Shown here: positions 1-9,405 of the stretch, in pieces
How positions within the stretch are numbered: position 1 is the stretch's first letter
How the letters are laid out: each line of letters begins with the position of its first letter
Assembly (NCBI RefSeq): GCF_024679095.1
Contig: NC_066544.1
Span: forward strand, 1,028,853-1,092,852
DNA from: Eriocheir sinensis
Lineage: Eukaryota; Arthropoda; Malacostraca; Decapoda; Varunidae
Length of the DNA stretch: 64,000 nucleotides
Reading direction: 5' to 3'
Translations under genes and position numbers: made by a program
Notes under the pieces: generated by a model
Told to the model about the DNA's origin: nothing
Databases searched by the model: none
The model's input: the letters and a program-made list of their open reading frames with translations, nothing else

Positions 1-457
1 TATTTAAAGCAACAAAGAAACTCTCTGGAAATTAAGAAATAATTAATTAATTCCAGGCACACAGCAACCTAGCTATCTATCTTAAAACATCCTATGCAAA
101 TAGATTACTTAACTGTAGGTGGACGAAGCGAGAGCCACACCTGATCTACCTCGTGGTCTGGAGCCCTGGAGTCCTTCTTCAGTCCTCTCTCGTTCCTCTC
201 TGCAACACGCCGTGCCATCCTTACCTCCCACGGGCTTCCCTCACCTGTAGTACACAGTCTCACTGACTTGTGGATACTGCAAGGCTGGAAAGACCACCAC
301 GATGAACAACGTGGCGCGGGAGATTGGTGAGGAACGTCTAGTCGCGTTGGAGTCTGGTTGGAAGATGGCTGAGAGCGGCCCGGCGAGACCCACAAGCCTC
401 AGCTGCGGTCAAGATGCCAGCATTCGCCACACTGACTTCTCATTTTCTGTGTAACAC
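1..457. other. No gene recognised
   Basis: Mixed-composition DNA between the window edge and the first transposon. A 96-codon minus-strand open frame (395 to 105) exists, but it shows no domain, splice signal or codon pattern that I can support. Confidence 0.4.
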
Positions 458-460
458 TTA

Positions 461-1257
461 AGGTGGCGTCACACTGGACCAAATCTGGCGAGCACGAGCT
501 TTTGCTGGCAGCTTTTGCTGGAGGGATGGCTTGCTCCCGAGCTTTTGCTCCTGCGTTTAGCTCGCCGCTTGGACGGGGAGCAGCTCGGCAAGCCGCAAGC
601 AGGAAGTCAAATGAGCTCTCCGGTGCACCAATATGTGAATAATATATATTACCTAGTGTATTGAATCCGTATACCAATGATATTAGAAAACTTATTCACA
701 TACTCCTTTTATGTTTGACGGTGTTTGTAATATTTTATAATGTTGAGAAAAGTAGTGCTGGATTTTATTTTGATGACCAAGACCAAGACCGCCCAGGCCA
801 GCTGATATAAACACTCGCCATGGCCACCTCTCCTCGTTCAAAAGTTCACTTGTCCTCCTTCATTGTACATTCTTTGATAGCAAGAGTCAGGGACCATCCC
901 GAGTTACAAGGGACCACAGCCATTCAGATTTCTGTAAGTCTACGCTGAAGAAAGTTATGATGTTATGATGTTGTACACATCATGGGTCTCCCTCCCTTCT
1001 CTTCAGCCATGACCGAGCCCAGACTCGTCTTTTCTTCTTCTGAGCTCGTTGAATAACAGCAAGTAATGCCGTCACAGCTGCACACTTAGCCGTAATGCGA
1101 AGCGTAGGTGTAGTAGGCATCATGGTTGAGGCTTTGTTTACAATGTTGCTCGTCGCTCGCCCCTCGTCAGTGTGACGACAACAGTAACTTGCTCGCGAGC
1201 AAAAGCTGCCAGAAAAAGCTCGTGCTCGCCAGATTTGGGTCCAGTGTGACGCCAGCT
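461..1257. mobile_element. Non-autonomous DNA transposon (MITE), PIF/Harbinger-like
   Basis: The two ends are inverted copies of each other. The left end starts AGGTGGCGTCACACTGGACC; the reverse complement of the right end starts AGCTGGCGTCACACTGGACC. The similarity continues for about 60 bp, through the shared CTGGCGAGCACGAGC block. TTA flanks the element on both sides (458-460 and 1258-1260), which fits a 3-bp target duplication. The interior of about 680 bp has no transposase-like frame. A TWA-type 3-bp duplication is typical of PIF/Harbinger, so that superfamily is inferred; no transposase is present to confirm it. Confidence 0.75.
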
Positions 1258-1511
1258 TTACGCTAAACGCCCTACGGCTATGGTTTATTATTTATTAATA
1301 ATCTAACACATGAACTTGGTAATAGTGGGTCATGCATCCCACACATAATTCAGCTTTGGCAGCAATAACGAATATGATTTGAAATAGGTGCTGTTTCCCG
1401 CCTTCTTGGTTTCCCGCCTTGAAGAGGGCTTAGTTCCCGCTCTCTCAATCAAAATGGCGGTCACTTCCGCTGTATTTTTCCACGGGCTATTCCTTGAATA
1501 ATGAAATCATG

Positions 1512-1515
<4 letters not shown>

Positions 1516-1590
<75 letters not shown>
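1516..1590. repeat. (TA)n microsatellite
   Basis: Uninterrupted TA dinucleotide tract directly abutting the tail of a LINE 3' end. Confidence 0.97.
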
Positions 1591-2029
<439 letters not shown>

Positions 2030-2102
2030 ATTACTGCTTGTTGGCCGAGGCCGGGTTTGGGGATCTGGGTTTGCCCCCTTGAGTTACCCGTCATTGCAGG
2101 AG

Positions 2103-2103
<1 letters not shown>

Positions 2104-2179
<76 letters not shown>
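2104..2179. repeat. (TG)n microsatellite
   Basis: Second TG tract, separated from the previous one by 74 bp of unique sequence. Confidence 0.97.
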
Positions 2180-2182
<3 letters not shown>

Positions 2183-2389
2183 AATAAAAATTACTACAAT
2201 TGACTGTATTTGTTATTGTTGCCTACATAGAAATGACACTGACGACTGTTTCCTATACGTGGACTGTCATATATTTTCCATGCAATCAGACACGCCGTGA
2301 GACAGCAAAATGTCAGAGCTCGATAATGCATTTGTCAGACTTGGGTGAGCCGACTATAGCAGGAAGTTCAAGTTTCCAGGGTGAAATCT

Positions 2390-2772
2390 GTGGAGGGCCT
2401 GACTTCAGACGTTGCTGTCATCTTTGAATTGGTTATCAGGAACTTAGCTTTCTTCAATAGCTCAAAAGCCCAGTTTCTCCACCTGTCAACTTGACATAAG
2501 CCTCCAAATACCTATCCCTTATTCATCGATACCATTCAGCTGTCACCCTTTTCTACGCTAAACATTCTCTGTCTCATTTACTTAGCTCAAAATCTCAACT
2601 GGAACCCTCATATCTTCCCTGTTACCAAATCAGCCCTCACAGATACTGTCCATATACAAAGGCCTTGTCCGCCCTCGTATGGAGTATGCATCTCATGTGT
2701 CGGTGAGCTCCACACACACAGCCCCTTGTACAGAGTGGAGTCAAAGGCTTTTGTTTCATAAACTTCCCCGTC
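2390..2772 (+). mobile_element. LINE family A fragment (RT C-terminal region), degraded
   Basis: The plus strand resembles the reverse-transcriptase C-terminal region of the long family A copy at 44725-47770. Shared blocks include K-A-Q-F-L-H-L-S-T, L-A-Q-N-L-N-W-N-P-H-I and V-E-S-K-A. Several stops and small indels are present. About 610 bp of unrelated sequence separates it from a 3'-end piece of the same family at 3386-3640, so the two may be one copy with an insertion. Confidence 0.65.
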
Positions 2773-3385
2773 AGGGGTATCGTGGACGAGATTAAATCAC
2801 CGCTTCCCCACGATGACAAGAAAATATGATACGAAAGGAGCGTGGAACTTGTCAAGTGTCATTCTATGCTGGTGCCCCAGCAGAAGCTACAGCTCCTGAC
2901 GAAGGTCCGTTTTTCTTTCATGGCATTTGCGAACGTAACTATACGTAACTATGGAACAACTACGGATTTGCGTAGAATATCATCGGTTCGCTTTATAAGG
3001 CGGCGACTGCACCCCGGCAGGACACCGATTGGCGGCGTGGTCACGTGATGCGGCAGTACGATACGGGGCGCGCAATTTTTACGGTTATTTAATGCCGCTT
3101 TTATCCCGCCTGACGCCGCCAGATGGAGACTGATCCACACTTGGCGGCGTCTGACCCACCTGACTGTGTTGTTATTCCATTCTATGCCGGTTTCTGACAA
3201 CCGTTCCGACCGGCCCCGAACTTTTTTGAACATGCTAAAAAACAACAACAACCCGGCACACTTCCAGCCTGCTGCCCCTCGGTGGAGACTCTTCGTGCCA
3301 CCAACGTTTACCGCCGACCATGGTCACGATGGCACACGTTTTGTGCCATTTTCATTGTACGGGACCGAACGCTAAATCGGCTATG
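2773..3385. other. Unassigned DNA between two LINE A pieces
   Basis: About 610 bp with above-average GC content separate two collinear pieces of LINE A. No terminal repeats, duplications or coding domain were recognised. It may be an insertion into the LINE copy. Confidence 0.4.
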
Positions 3386-3640
3386 GGTGAACACCGTTCA
3401 ATTGCATGTCTGTACCCCTTTCGCGGCCCCACTAAAGTCGAGTTTCTACTCAGCCCATCCATATACTGTCCAAATCCCTTATGCAAGAGTTAACCATTCT
3501 TTTACCCCTTTGACTGGTAAACTCATGAACAGGCTTCCTACGACGTTACCTATTTCAAGAGAAGAATGTCAAGACACCTCTCCATTCGAAATTGACTTAT
3601 TCTTTCATCACTCTGCTTTCTTTGATAGGAGCAGTGCTAT
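3386..3640 (+). mobile_element. LINE family A 3' end
   Basis: Matches the last coding part of family A: the H-P-Y-T-V-Q-I-P-Y-A-R-V-N block, T-G-K-L-M-N-R-L-P, then the M-S-R-H-L-S end in a shifted frame. This corresponds to the C-terminus of the copy at 44725-47770. Frameshifts make it non-functional. Confidence 0.65.
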
Positions 3641-3684
3641 AGCGTTTATGTACTTGATTATTTTTGCTCCTGAGCTGCTTCCTT

Positions 3685-3690
<6 letters not shown>

Positions 3691-3774
<84 letters not shown>
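3691..3774. repeat. (TG)n microsatellite
   Basis: Uninterrupted TG tract of about 84 bp. Confidence 0.97.
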
Positions 3775-3776
<2 letters not shown>

Positions 3777-3889
3777 CGTCTCCACCAGTATTTATTTCTT
3801 CGTGCATCACGAAAAGTGTGATGGCAGCTGCCCCCGCCTTTCCGCAGATTGCTGTGACGTGCAACCTATGTCTTGGACAGAAGTGTATG

Positions 3890-4325
3890 TGTGTGTGGGT
3901 GCGTGCGTGTGTGTATTGCGTTGGGAGTAGGATCTTAGGACCCGTGTTGATGGCAGCCGCGTTTCCGCGAACTACGGCCATACTGATCCTCTGCCGGAGC
4001 CAGCAGGTCTCACGCGGCTCTCCCGTCTGCTCCGTCATCCTGCGTCCTATTTCTTGGAGCAGCTTGGCGAATGCGGGGCCCAGGGTACACATGGTCTTTG
4101 TCGCTAGCGGCTCGAAGCGATAGCGCTGGGTGAGTTCGGCGTATCGTTGTCGTTTTTGTTGTTCTGCCGATCGGGCGGCTGCTCCTGGATTGGTGTCGCT
4201 CTCCATAATGTGTGTGCTCCGGAACGTGTTCGTGCATGTTACGTCCCATAGCAAGGATCGGCCGCCGCTGAATGGGTATATTGTCACCCCGTCCGGTCTT
4301 CGCCCGTCACCCCGATCTACATCTT
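3890..4325 (-). pseudogene. Retroelement C-terminal domain fragment with RPDG...LLWDVT motif
   Basis: The minus strand encodes R-R-P-D-G-V-T, a short gap, then G-R-S-L-L-W-D-V-T. Further on come a Q-K-R-Q-R-Y block, Y-R-F-E-P-L-A, and E-T-C-W-L-R-Q-R-I-S-M-A-V-V-R-G-N-A-A-A. This layout recurs at the C-terminus of reverse-transcriptase-like proteins in arthropods and molluscs (recalled, not searched). The P-D ... W-D spacing is reminiscent of PD-(D/E)XK nucleases, which is inference. Nothing upstream encodes the reverse transcriptase, so this is an orphan fragment ending near the (TG)n tract. Confidence 0.5.
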
Positions 4326-4330
4326 TTCAC

Positions 4331-4588
4331 CCTCAAATTAAAAAAAGTTGAATTTCAAATAAAAAAAGTTGAAATTCAAATTAAAAAAGTTGAAATTCAA
4401 ATTAAAAAAGTTGAAATTCAAATTTTAAAAAGTTGAATTTCAAATTAAAAAAGTTGAATTTCAAATTAAAAAAGAATTTCAAATTAAAAAAGTTGAATTT
4501 CAAATTAACAAAGTTGAATTTCAAATTAAAAAAAGTTGAATTTCAAATTTAAAAAGTTGAAATTCAAATTAAAAAAGTTTAAATTGAA
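4331..4588. repeat. AT-rich minisatellite, about 21-bp unit
   Basis: About twelve imperfect copies of a unit close to AAATTAAAAAAGTTGAATTTC. Units differ mainly by A-run length and by GAATTTC versus GAAATTC. The core is nearly self-complementary, so the array could form many small hairpins. Confidence 0.9.
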
Positions 4589-4838
4589 ACTGCTAATTGC
4601 GTGCCTACCCCCTTCTCGCGGCTCCTCTGCACTCGACTTTCAACTCTAGCTCATCCCTATACCGTCCAAACCCATTATGCAAGAGGCAAGAATTAAATAG
4701 CATCTCCATTCTTTCATCCCCTTCACTGGTAAACTCTGGAACGGCCTTCCATTTTCCGTATTTCCTCCTGCCTAAGACTTAACCTCTTTCAAAAGGAGAG
4801 TATCATGTTGCCCATAAACTGATTCCTTTCCCGTAAAA

Positions 4839-4841
<3 letters not shown>
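4589..4841 (+). mobile_element. LINE family A 3' end fragment
   Basis: Collinear with the 3' end of family A. It carries the conserved run around the tripeptide H-P-Y, the T-G-K-L-W-N-G-L-P block, and the final N-L-F-Q-K-E-S region, frameshifted. It directly follows the AT-rich minisatellite and ends at a (TA)n tract. Confidence 0.65.

Positions 4842-4842
<1 letters not shown>

Positions 4843-4915
<73 letters not shown>
4843..4915. repeat. (TA)n microsatellite
   Basis: TA tract separating two oppositely oriented LINE A 3' ends. Confidence 0.97.
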
Positions 4916-4920
<5 letters not shown>

Positions 4921-5415
4921 TTTACAGCAGAGGAAACAGCTCAAGGACAAAAAAAATAAAAAAATAATGAAAAAAAAGCCCACTACTCACTACGTCTATA
5001 AAAAGCGTTCAGAGGAGTGGCCGAAAGACAGGTCAATTTCGGGAGGAGAGGTGTTCTGATACCCACCTCTTGAAAGAGTTCAAGTCGTAGGCAGGAGGAA
5101 ATACAGATGAAGGAAGATTGTTCCAGAGTTTACCTGCGTGAGGGATGAAAGAGTGAAGATGCTGGTTAACTCGTGCATAAGGGATTTGGACAGTAAAAGG
5201 ATGAGCTTGAATAGAAAGTCGTGTGCGGCGAGGCAGCGGGATGTGGGGAGGGACGCAGTTAGCAAGTTCAAAAGAGCAGTCAGCGTGAAAATACTGATAG
5301 AAGATAGAAAGAGAGGCAACATTGCGACGGAATTTAAGAGGTAGAAGACTATCAGTAAGAGGAGGAGAGCTGATGAGACGAAGAGCCTTACGGCCGTACC
5401 ATTAGGCAGCCTCTA
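4916..5415 (-). mobile_element. LINE family A 3' end, minus strand
   Basis: The minus strand encodes the family A C-terminus, including L-S-I-F-Y-Q-Y-F-H, H-S-F-I-P-H-A-G-K-L-W-N-N-L-P-S and S-V-F-P-P-A-Y-D-L-N-S-F-K-R. A TAA-rich 3' UTR follows, ending in CTGCTGTA plus a short A-rich tail. The same 3' terminus is seen at 44725. Lesions prevent one continuous frame, and the copy is 5'-truncated. Confidence 0.75.
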
Positions 5416-6150
5416 AACCTTCCTCTTCCTCTTCCCTTAAACAGTGTCCCCTTTCTGCCGGATACTATAAGGTGATCTCGGCCCCTTCCTCCGCTAGAGC
5501 TTCTGCCGAGTTGGGTTGGTAACCTCTGTAAACATCTCTACACGGAAATATTGATAATTGAAGCATTTTACATATATTAGTGTAATCATACATATTTTTC
5601 AATGTATAATCACGAATAAAATGATTGATTGAAAGGCAAATATAGGTATAATTGGGAACATAGCGTGAGTGATAGGGTTGGCATCCCTGCGCGGCCCGTG
5701 TTTCCACCTCTCTCCACGCACCACAGCCAGGAGTCCACATATGCCCGGTGCTATCACTTCTCTGACCCTCGCTACCCTCCCGTCAAGCAAGGAGCCGTTA
5801 GAAAAGTGATCGAGCTCCATCGGAGCTATAGGAACAGACTACCTGCTGAGTTAATCAAGCAGGTGTGTTGACACGGCAAGGGTTAAAAATCATTTATTTA
5901 AAAAAAACTTTTGCAGATTCATATTAGTTCAAATACGTTTTATTATAATTCCAGGATCATTTGTTCTATATTAATGAGAGAAATGCAGAATTGACGCATA
6001 AAATATGCGAAGGGGCTGACGAAGATGTGCCTTTCTCGACCCCTTGCCAGATTCCAACAATTTCGCCCGTCAACACCTTTCCTTCGCTTACGGAGAGGGC
6101 CCCTCGAAGATTATGGTATGAGAAAATGGCCGAAGAACTTCTACAGTCGA
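5416..6150. other. No gene recognised
   Basis: Anonymous sequence. An 80-codon plus-strand frame (5629-5871) and a 106-codon frame (5961-6281) exist but match no family known to me and lack supporting signals. Confidence 0.4.
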
Positions 6151-6680
6151 GGAGGCTGCCTTATGGTACAGCCTTTAGACTTCACTCTGTCCAAGAAAGC
6201 TGTGTGAGTGCAGGCCCCCCACAAGTGAGATTCATACTCCATACGAGGGCGGACAACGACCTCAAGGCTGTATATGGATAGCAACTGTGCGGGGGACACG
6301 AAATGGTGGAGACGATACAGAACGCCCAACCTCGAGGAAGCTGATTTAGTGAGAGAAGAGATGTGAAGATTCCAGTTAAGATTTTGAGTTAAGGATAGAC
6401 CGAGGATGTTTAGTGTTGAAGAAGGTGACAGCTGAGTGTTGTTTAAGAATAGGGGATAGGTGTTTGGAAGATTGTGTCGAGTTGATAGGTGGAGAAATTG
6501 GGTTTTTTAGGCATTGAAGGACACAGGGTTCCTTTTACCCCACTCGAAAATAATAGCAAGGTCTGAGGTTAAGCGTTTTTCAGCCTCCAGTCTGTAGTCT
6601 TGTAATTCCTGTTGAGAAGGTCTTCTGTTGAAAGAAGTTGAATAATGCAGAGTGGAGTCGTCAGTGTATGAGTGGATGGG
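6151..6680 (-). mobile_element. LINE family A fragment (RT), minus strand
   Basis: The minus strand carries the region around the polymerase active site ([11 protein letters not shown], a variant of Y-A-D-D). It continues with R-L-T-S-D-L-A-I-I, then P-A-Q-L-L-S-I-Y and V-R-P-R-M-E-Y. Insertions and deletions break the frame. A (TA)n tract lies at its 5' side. Confidence 0.7.
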
Positions 6681-6685
6681 ACATA

Positions 6686-6797
<112 letters not shown>

Positions 6798-6866
6798 TCG
6801 CGGACAGAAGTGAACACACAGATTTCAAAGAACTGGCAACTAAGTGAGGGGGCAGACACCTTTTAC

Positions 6867-7289
6867 ATAAAAACATAAGAACGTAAGGAGTCTGCAAGAG
6901 GCCAGTGGAACGCCAGCACTCGTCGAGCGAGCAACTCTTCCGGCCTCTGGGCCACCTATAGACTGTTGAGTTACTCGCTCTGCTCTGCTACGGGCTGCCT
7001 CGTGCACCCGTTTCCCCGCCTGGCACGCCAGTCGGCGGGGGCCCCGCCGGCACGCCAGCCGGCGGGTTTCAACCTGCCATCTCAGCGACGGGCCGTCGCT
7101 TTAGACAAAGGCCCGTTCCCCCTCTAAGGGGTAAATCTTTACTGAACTGCAAAAGGCCGGTTGGCCTATACAAGGCAGCTCCTGTACACTCAACCCCACC
7201 TTACCTCACCATCCATTGCTTATCTAACGTCTTCTTGAATGTATCTACCTTATTGGCACCCACAACATGGCTCCCAAGCCCATAAACAG
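6867..7289 (-). mobile_element. CR1-like LINE 3' end, split by a 243-bp insertion
   Basis: Same family as 1592-1772: octamer tail, then the 3' UTR and the last coding residues on the minus strand. The copy is interrupted between 6903 and 7147 by a shorter element. Joining across the interruption gives the same order as in the uninterrupted copy at 1592-1772. Confidence 0.75.
6904..7146. mobile_element. 243-bp GC-rich insertion with 12-bp target duplication
   Basis: CTGCAAGAGGCC (6892-6903) and CTGCAAAAGGCC (7147-7158) flank a compact GC-rich block that is absent from the paralogous tail at 1592-1772. Duplications of this length fit LINE-mobilised elements such as SINEs. I could not find convincing A and B boxes or a poly(A) tail, so the class is open. 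Internal palindromic GC stems occur around GGCACGCCAGTCGGCGGGG. Confidence 0.6.
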
Positions 7290-7290
7290 G

Positions 7291-7334
<44 letters not shown>

Positions 7335-7348
7335 ACATATTTATATAT

Positions 7349-7409
<61 letters not shown>

Positions 7410-7425
7410 TATATATATATATATA
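7290..7425. repeat. (CA)n and (TA)n microsatellites
   Basis: A CA tract, a short ATTTATATATAG spacer, then a TA tract with GATA interruptions that ends at the start of the downstream LTR. Confidence 0.95.
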
Positions 7426-7426
7426 G

Positions 7427-7831
7427 TGTTGTGCTGGAAGCATCCCCCGGCGTCCATGGGCCTCTAGAAGGCTCCGGGAGGAGCGAGCAGGGGGGCGGGG
7501 AACAAGGCGAGCCGTCCGCGCCCCACGGGGCGCGGCCAGACGCCAGGCGGGAAATGTTGCCAACTCGCATATATTTTTGCTACATGTTCTTGTATGATCT
7601 AAAATATACTGTAACATTCTAGACTGTACTGTTCTGGATATATATAGGAGAAGAGGGCGAGAGAGTCCAGGCCCAGTCATAGTAAGCTAGTGGTAAGTGA
7701 AGAGTCAGAGTGAAGTGTACTACTAAGGAAGAATATTAAACTACAGAAGCTGTGCAAAGTTTTTACATATCTCCCTCCCACGGAGTCTCCTGACGGCGAC
7801 ACGGAACTCATGTAACACGTCCGGCATAACA
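7427..7831 (+). repeat. 5' LTR (candidate boundaries)
   Basis: Begins TGTTGTGCTGG immediately after a (TA)n tract and ends ATAACA just before a TGG-type primer-binding site. A TATATATAGG box near 7636 could serve as the core promoter, and AATATTAAAC near 7732 is a weak poly(A)-signal-like site. With no 3' LTR to compare, the edges rest on TG...CA ends and PBS position only. Confidence 0.6.
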
Positions 7832-7832
7832 T

Positions 7833-7846
7833 TGGCGTCAAGAGAG
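7833..7846 (+). promoter_or_regulatory. tRNA primer-binding site candidate
   Basis: TGGCGTCAAGAGAG starts one base after the proposed LTR end. TGG pairs with a tRNA 3' CCA. The tRNA species was not identified. Confidence 0.55.
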
Positions 7847-7866
7847 TAGGCATTTGTTTTTTCGCC

Positions 7867-9405
7867 ATGGAGACTCATTCCCAAGCTGCCCAGAGGGACG
7901 ACGTGTTGACTGAACTCTTGGAAGCTTTGAGACTACAGGGGGAGAAACAAGAAAGAGCACACCAAGAACTCAAAGAACAACAAGAAAGAGCACAGCAACA
8001 ACAAGAAAGAGCACAGCAACAACAAGAAAGAACTCTCCAAGAACTCAAAGAACAACAAGAAAGAGCACAGCAACAACAAGAAGGAACACTCCAAGAACTC
8101 AAAGAACAGCTAGAAGATCGCTTCACGGGATTACAGCAACAGCTACAAGCAGTACAAGATGGAAGTGAGTCAGTACGAAGAGAAATGACTGATGTGACCA
8201 TGAAGTTAGGACAACGCTTGATAGAAGTGGAGAAAGAACACACAAATCTACAACAAGAGATGGATTTGGTACGGGAGACGACACACAAAGAAATATTAGA
8301 AGTGCAGGGAAAGGTGAACCGTACTGAACAGGCAGTTTGTGACGTAAGTGACAGAGTGAAGGCCCTTGAAGATTGCTTGGCTGGAAACGGACAGCCAGTG
8401 CCTGCAGGGGCTAGTTGTACCCAAGATGCTTCTCCTTCGCAAGTCTGGGGTAGTTTGAGCCCTGTTTCGCCTGAGTTTATCCCCGCAAGAAGTTTCGCCA
8501 GCCCCATGAGTCTGCTGGGTTCGCCTGTTAGAAAGAAGCTTCAGGAGTTTGATGGCAAGGTCTCCTGGGAGGCTTACCGCGCTCAGTTTGAGCTGTTGGC
8601 AGCCCGTAACGGATGGGATGACCAAGAGTGCGCGGTACAGCTGGCCACTAACCTGAAATGGGCGGCGCTGGAGGTCCTTGATCAGCTCGACAATGCGACA
8701 AAGGGCAGCTACAGCGGGCTGGCACAGGCGCTGGAGCAACGATATGGGACCAAGCACCAGAACGAGCTCTTCAGGGTTAGGTTCAGAACCCACAACAGGA
8801 GGCGCGGCGAGTCTCTTCAGGAACTCGCTCAGGACCTTGAGAGCATGGCGCACAAGGCATACCCAGGTGCCACCCCTGACCTTCTGACGGTTTTACTGCG
8901 TGATCAATTCATCGATGCCCTGGACAGCCCTCAGCTGAAGATACAAGTGAAGCAAGCTAAGCCAACATCAATGCAGGAAGCTCTGGCACGTGCCATGGAG
9001 TTTGAGTCCTTTGTTAGGTCTAGCTTGTTAAGCTACAGGGACGACTCGACTTCTGGCTTTAGGGCACGAAAGGGCGCTGTCAGCGACACAGGCAGGTTCC
9101 AAGGAACGTGCTGGTACTGCGAGAAGGTTGGGCACAAGGAGAACGAATGCTATAAGAGGAAGAAGGAATATGAAGGTGGCGCTAAGAAGAAGCCCAGGGA
9201 AGGACCCAAGTGCTGGACCTGTGGAGAAAAGGGGCACTGGACGAATGAGTGTCGGAAAAATGTGCCCCAACGAGGGACCACCACTCGGGAAACTAAGAAG
9301 GACTGGTTCACGGGGGCAACGACCAGTCTGTCCTCTACATGCCTCGAAGATATCAGTGTGCAGGAGAACCACCATGACAAGTTGCCAAGTGGAGGGCAAG
9401 GTTGA
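7867..9405 (+). CDS. gag: Gag polyprotein of Ty3/Gypsy element
   Basis: An intact 512-codon frame starting at the ATG after the primer-binding site. Residues about 17-115 form a Gln/Glu-rich coiled coil built from repeats of E-Q-Q-E-R-A-Q-Q-Q. Residues about 225-390 resemble the retrotransposon Gag capsid region, with the W-E-A-Y-R-A-Q-F-E-L-L motif. Two CCHC zinc knuckles sit at 415-428 (C-W-Y-C...G-H...C) and 449-462 (C-W-T-C...G-H...C). Gag should coat the element RNA in cytoplasmic particles. The frame ends just before protease, which lies in another frame; a programmed shift may have joined them originally. This is the best-preserved frame of the element. Confidence 0.85.
   Translation: METHSQAAQRDDVLTELLEALRLQGEKQERAHQELKEQQERAQQQQERAQQQQERTLQELKEQQERAQQQQEGTLQELKEQLEDRFTGLQQQLQAVQDGSESVRREMTDVTMKLGQRLIEVEKEHTNLQQEMDLVRETTHKEILEVQGKVNRTEQAVCDVSDRVKALEDCLAGNGQPVPAGASCTQDASPSQVWGSLSPVSPEFIPARSFASPMSLLGSPVRKKLQEFDGKVSWEAYRAQFELLAARNGWDDQECAVQLATNLKWAALEVLDQLDNATKGSYSGLAQALEQRYGTKHQNELFRVRFRTHNRRRGESLQELAQDLESMAHKAYPGATPDLLTVLLRDQFIDALDSPQLKIQVKQAKPTSMQEALARAMEFESFVRSSLLSYRDDSTSGFRARKGAVSDTGRFQGTCWYCEKVGHKENECYKRKKEYEGGAKKKPREGPKCWTCGEKGHWTNECRKNVPQRGTTTRETKKDWFTGATTSLSSTCLEDISVQENHHDKLPSGGQG

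Noticed and set aside
8296..8853. 185-codon minus-strand frame opposite gag
   Set aside because: Antisense shadow of the Gypsy gag frame, which has clear domains.
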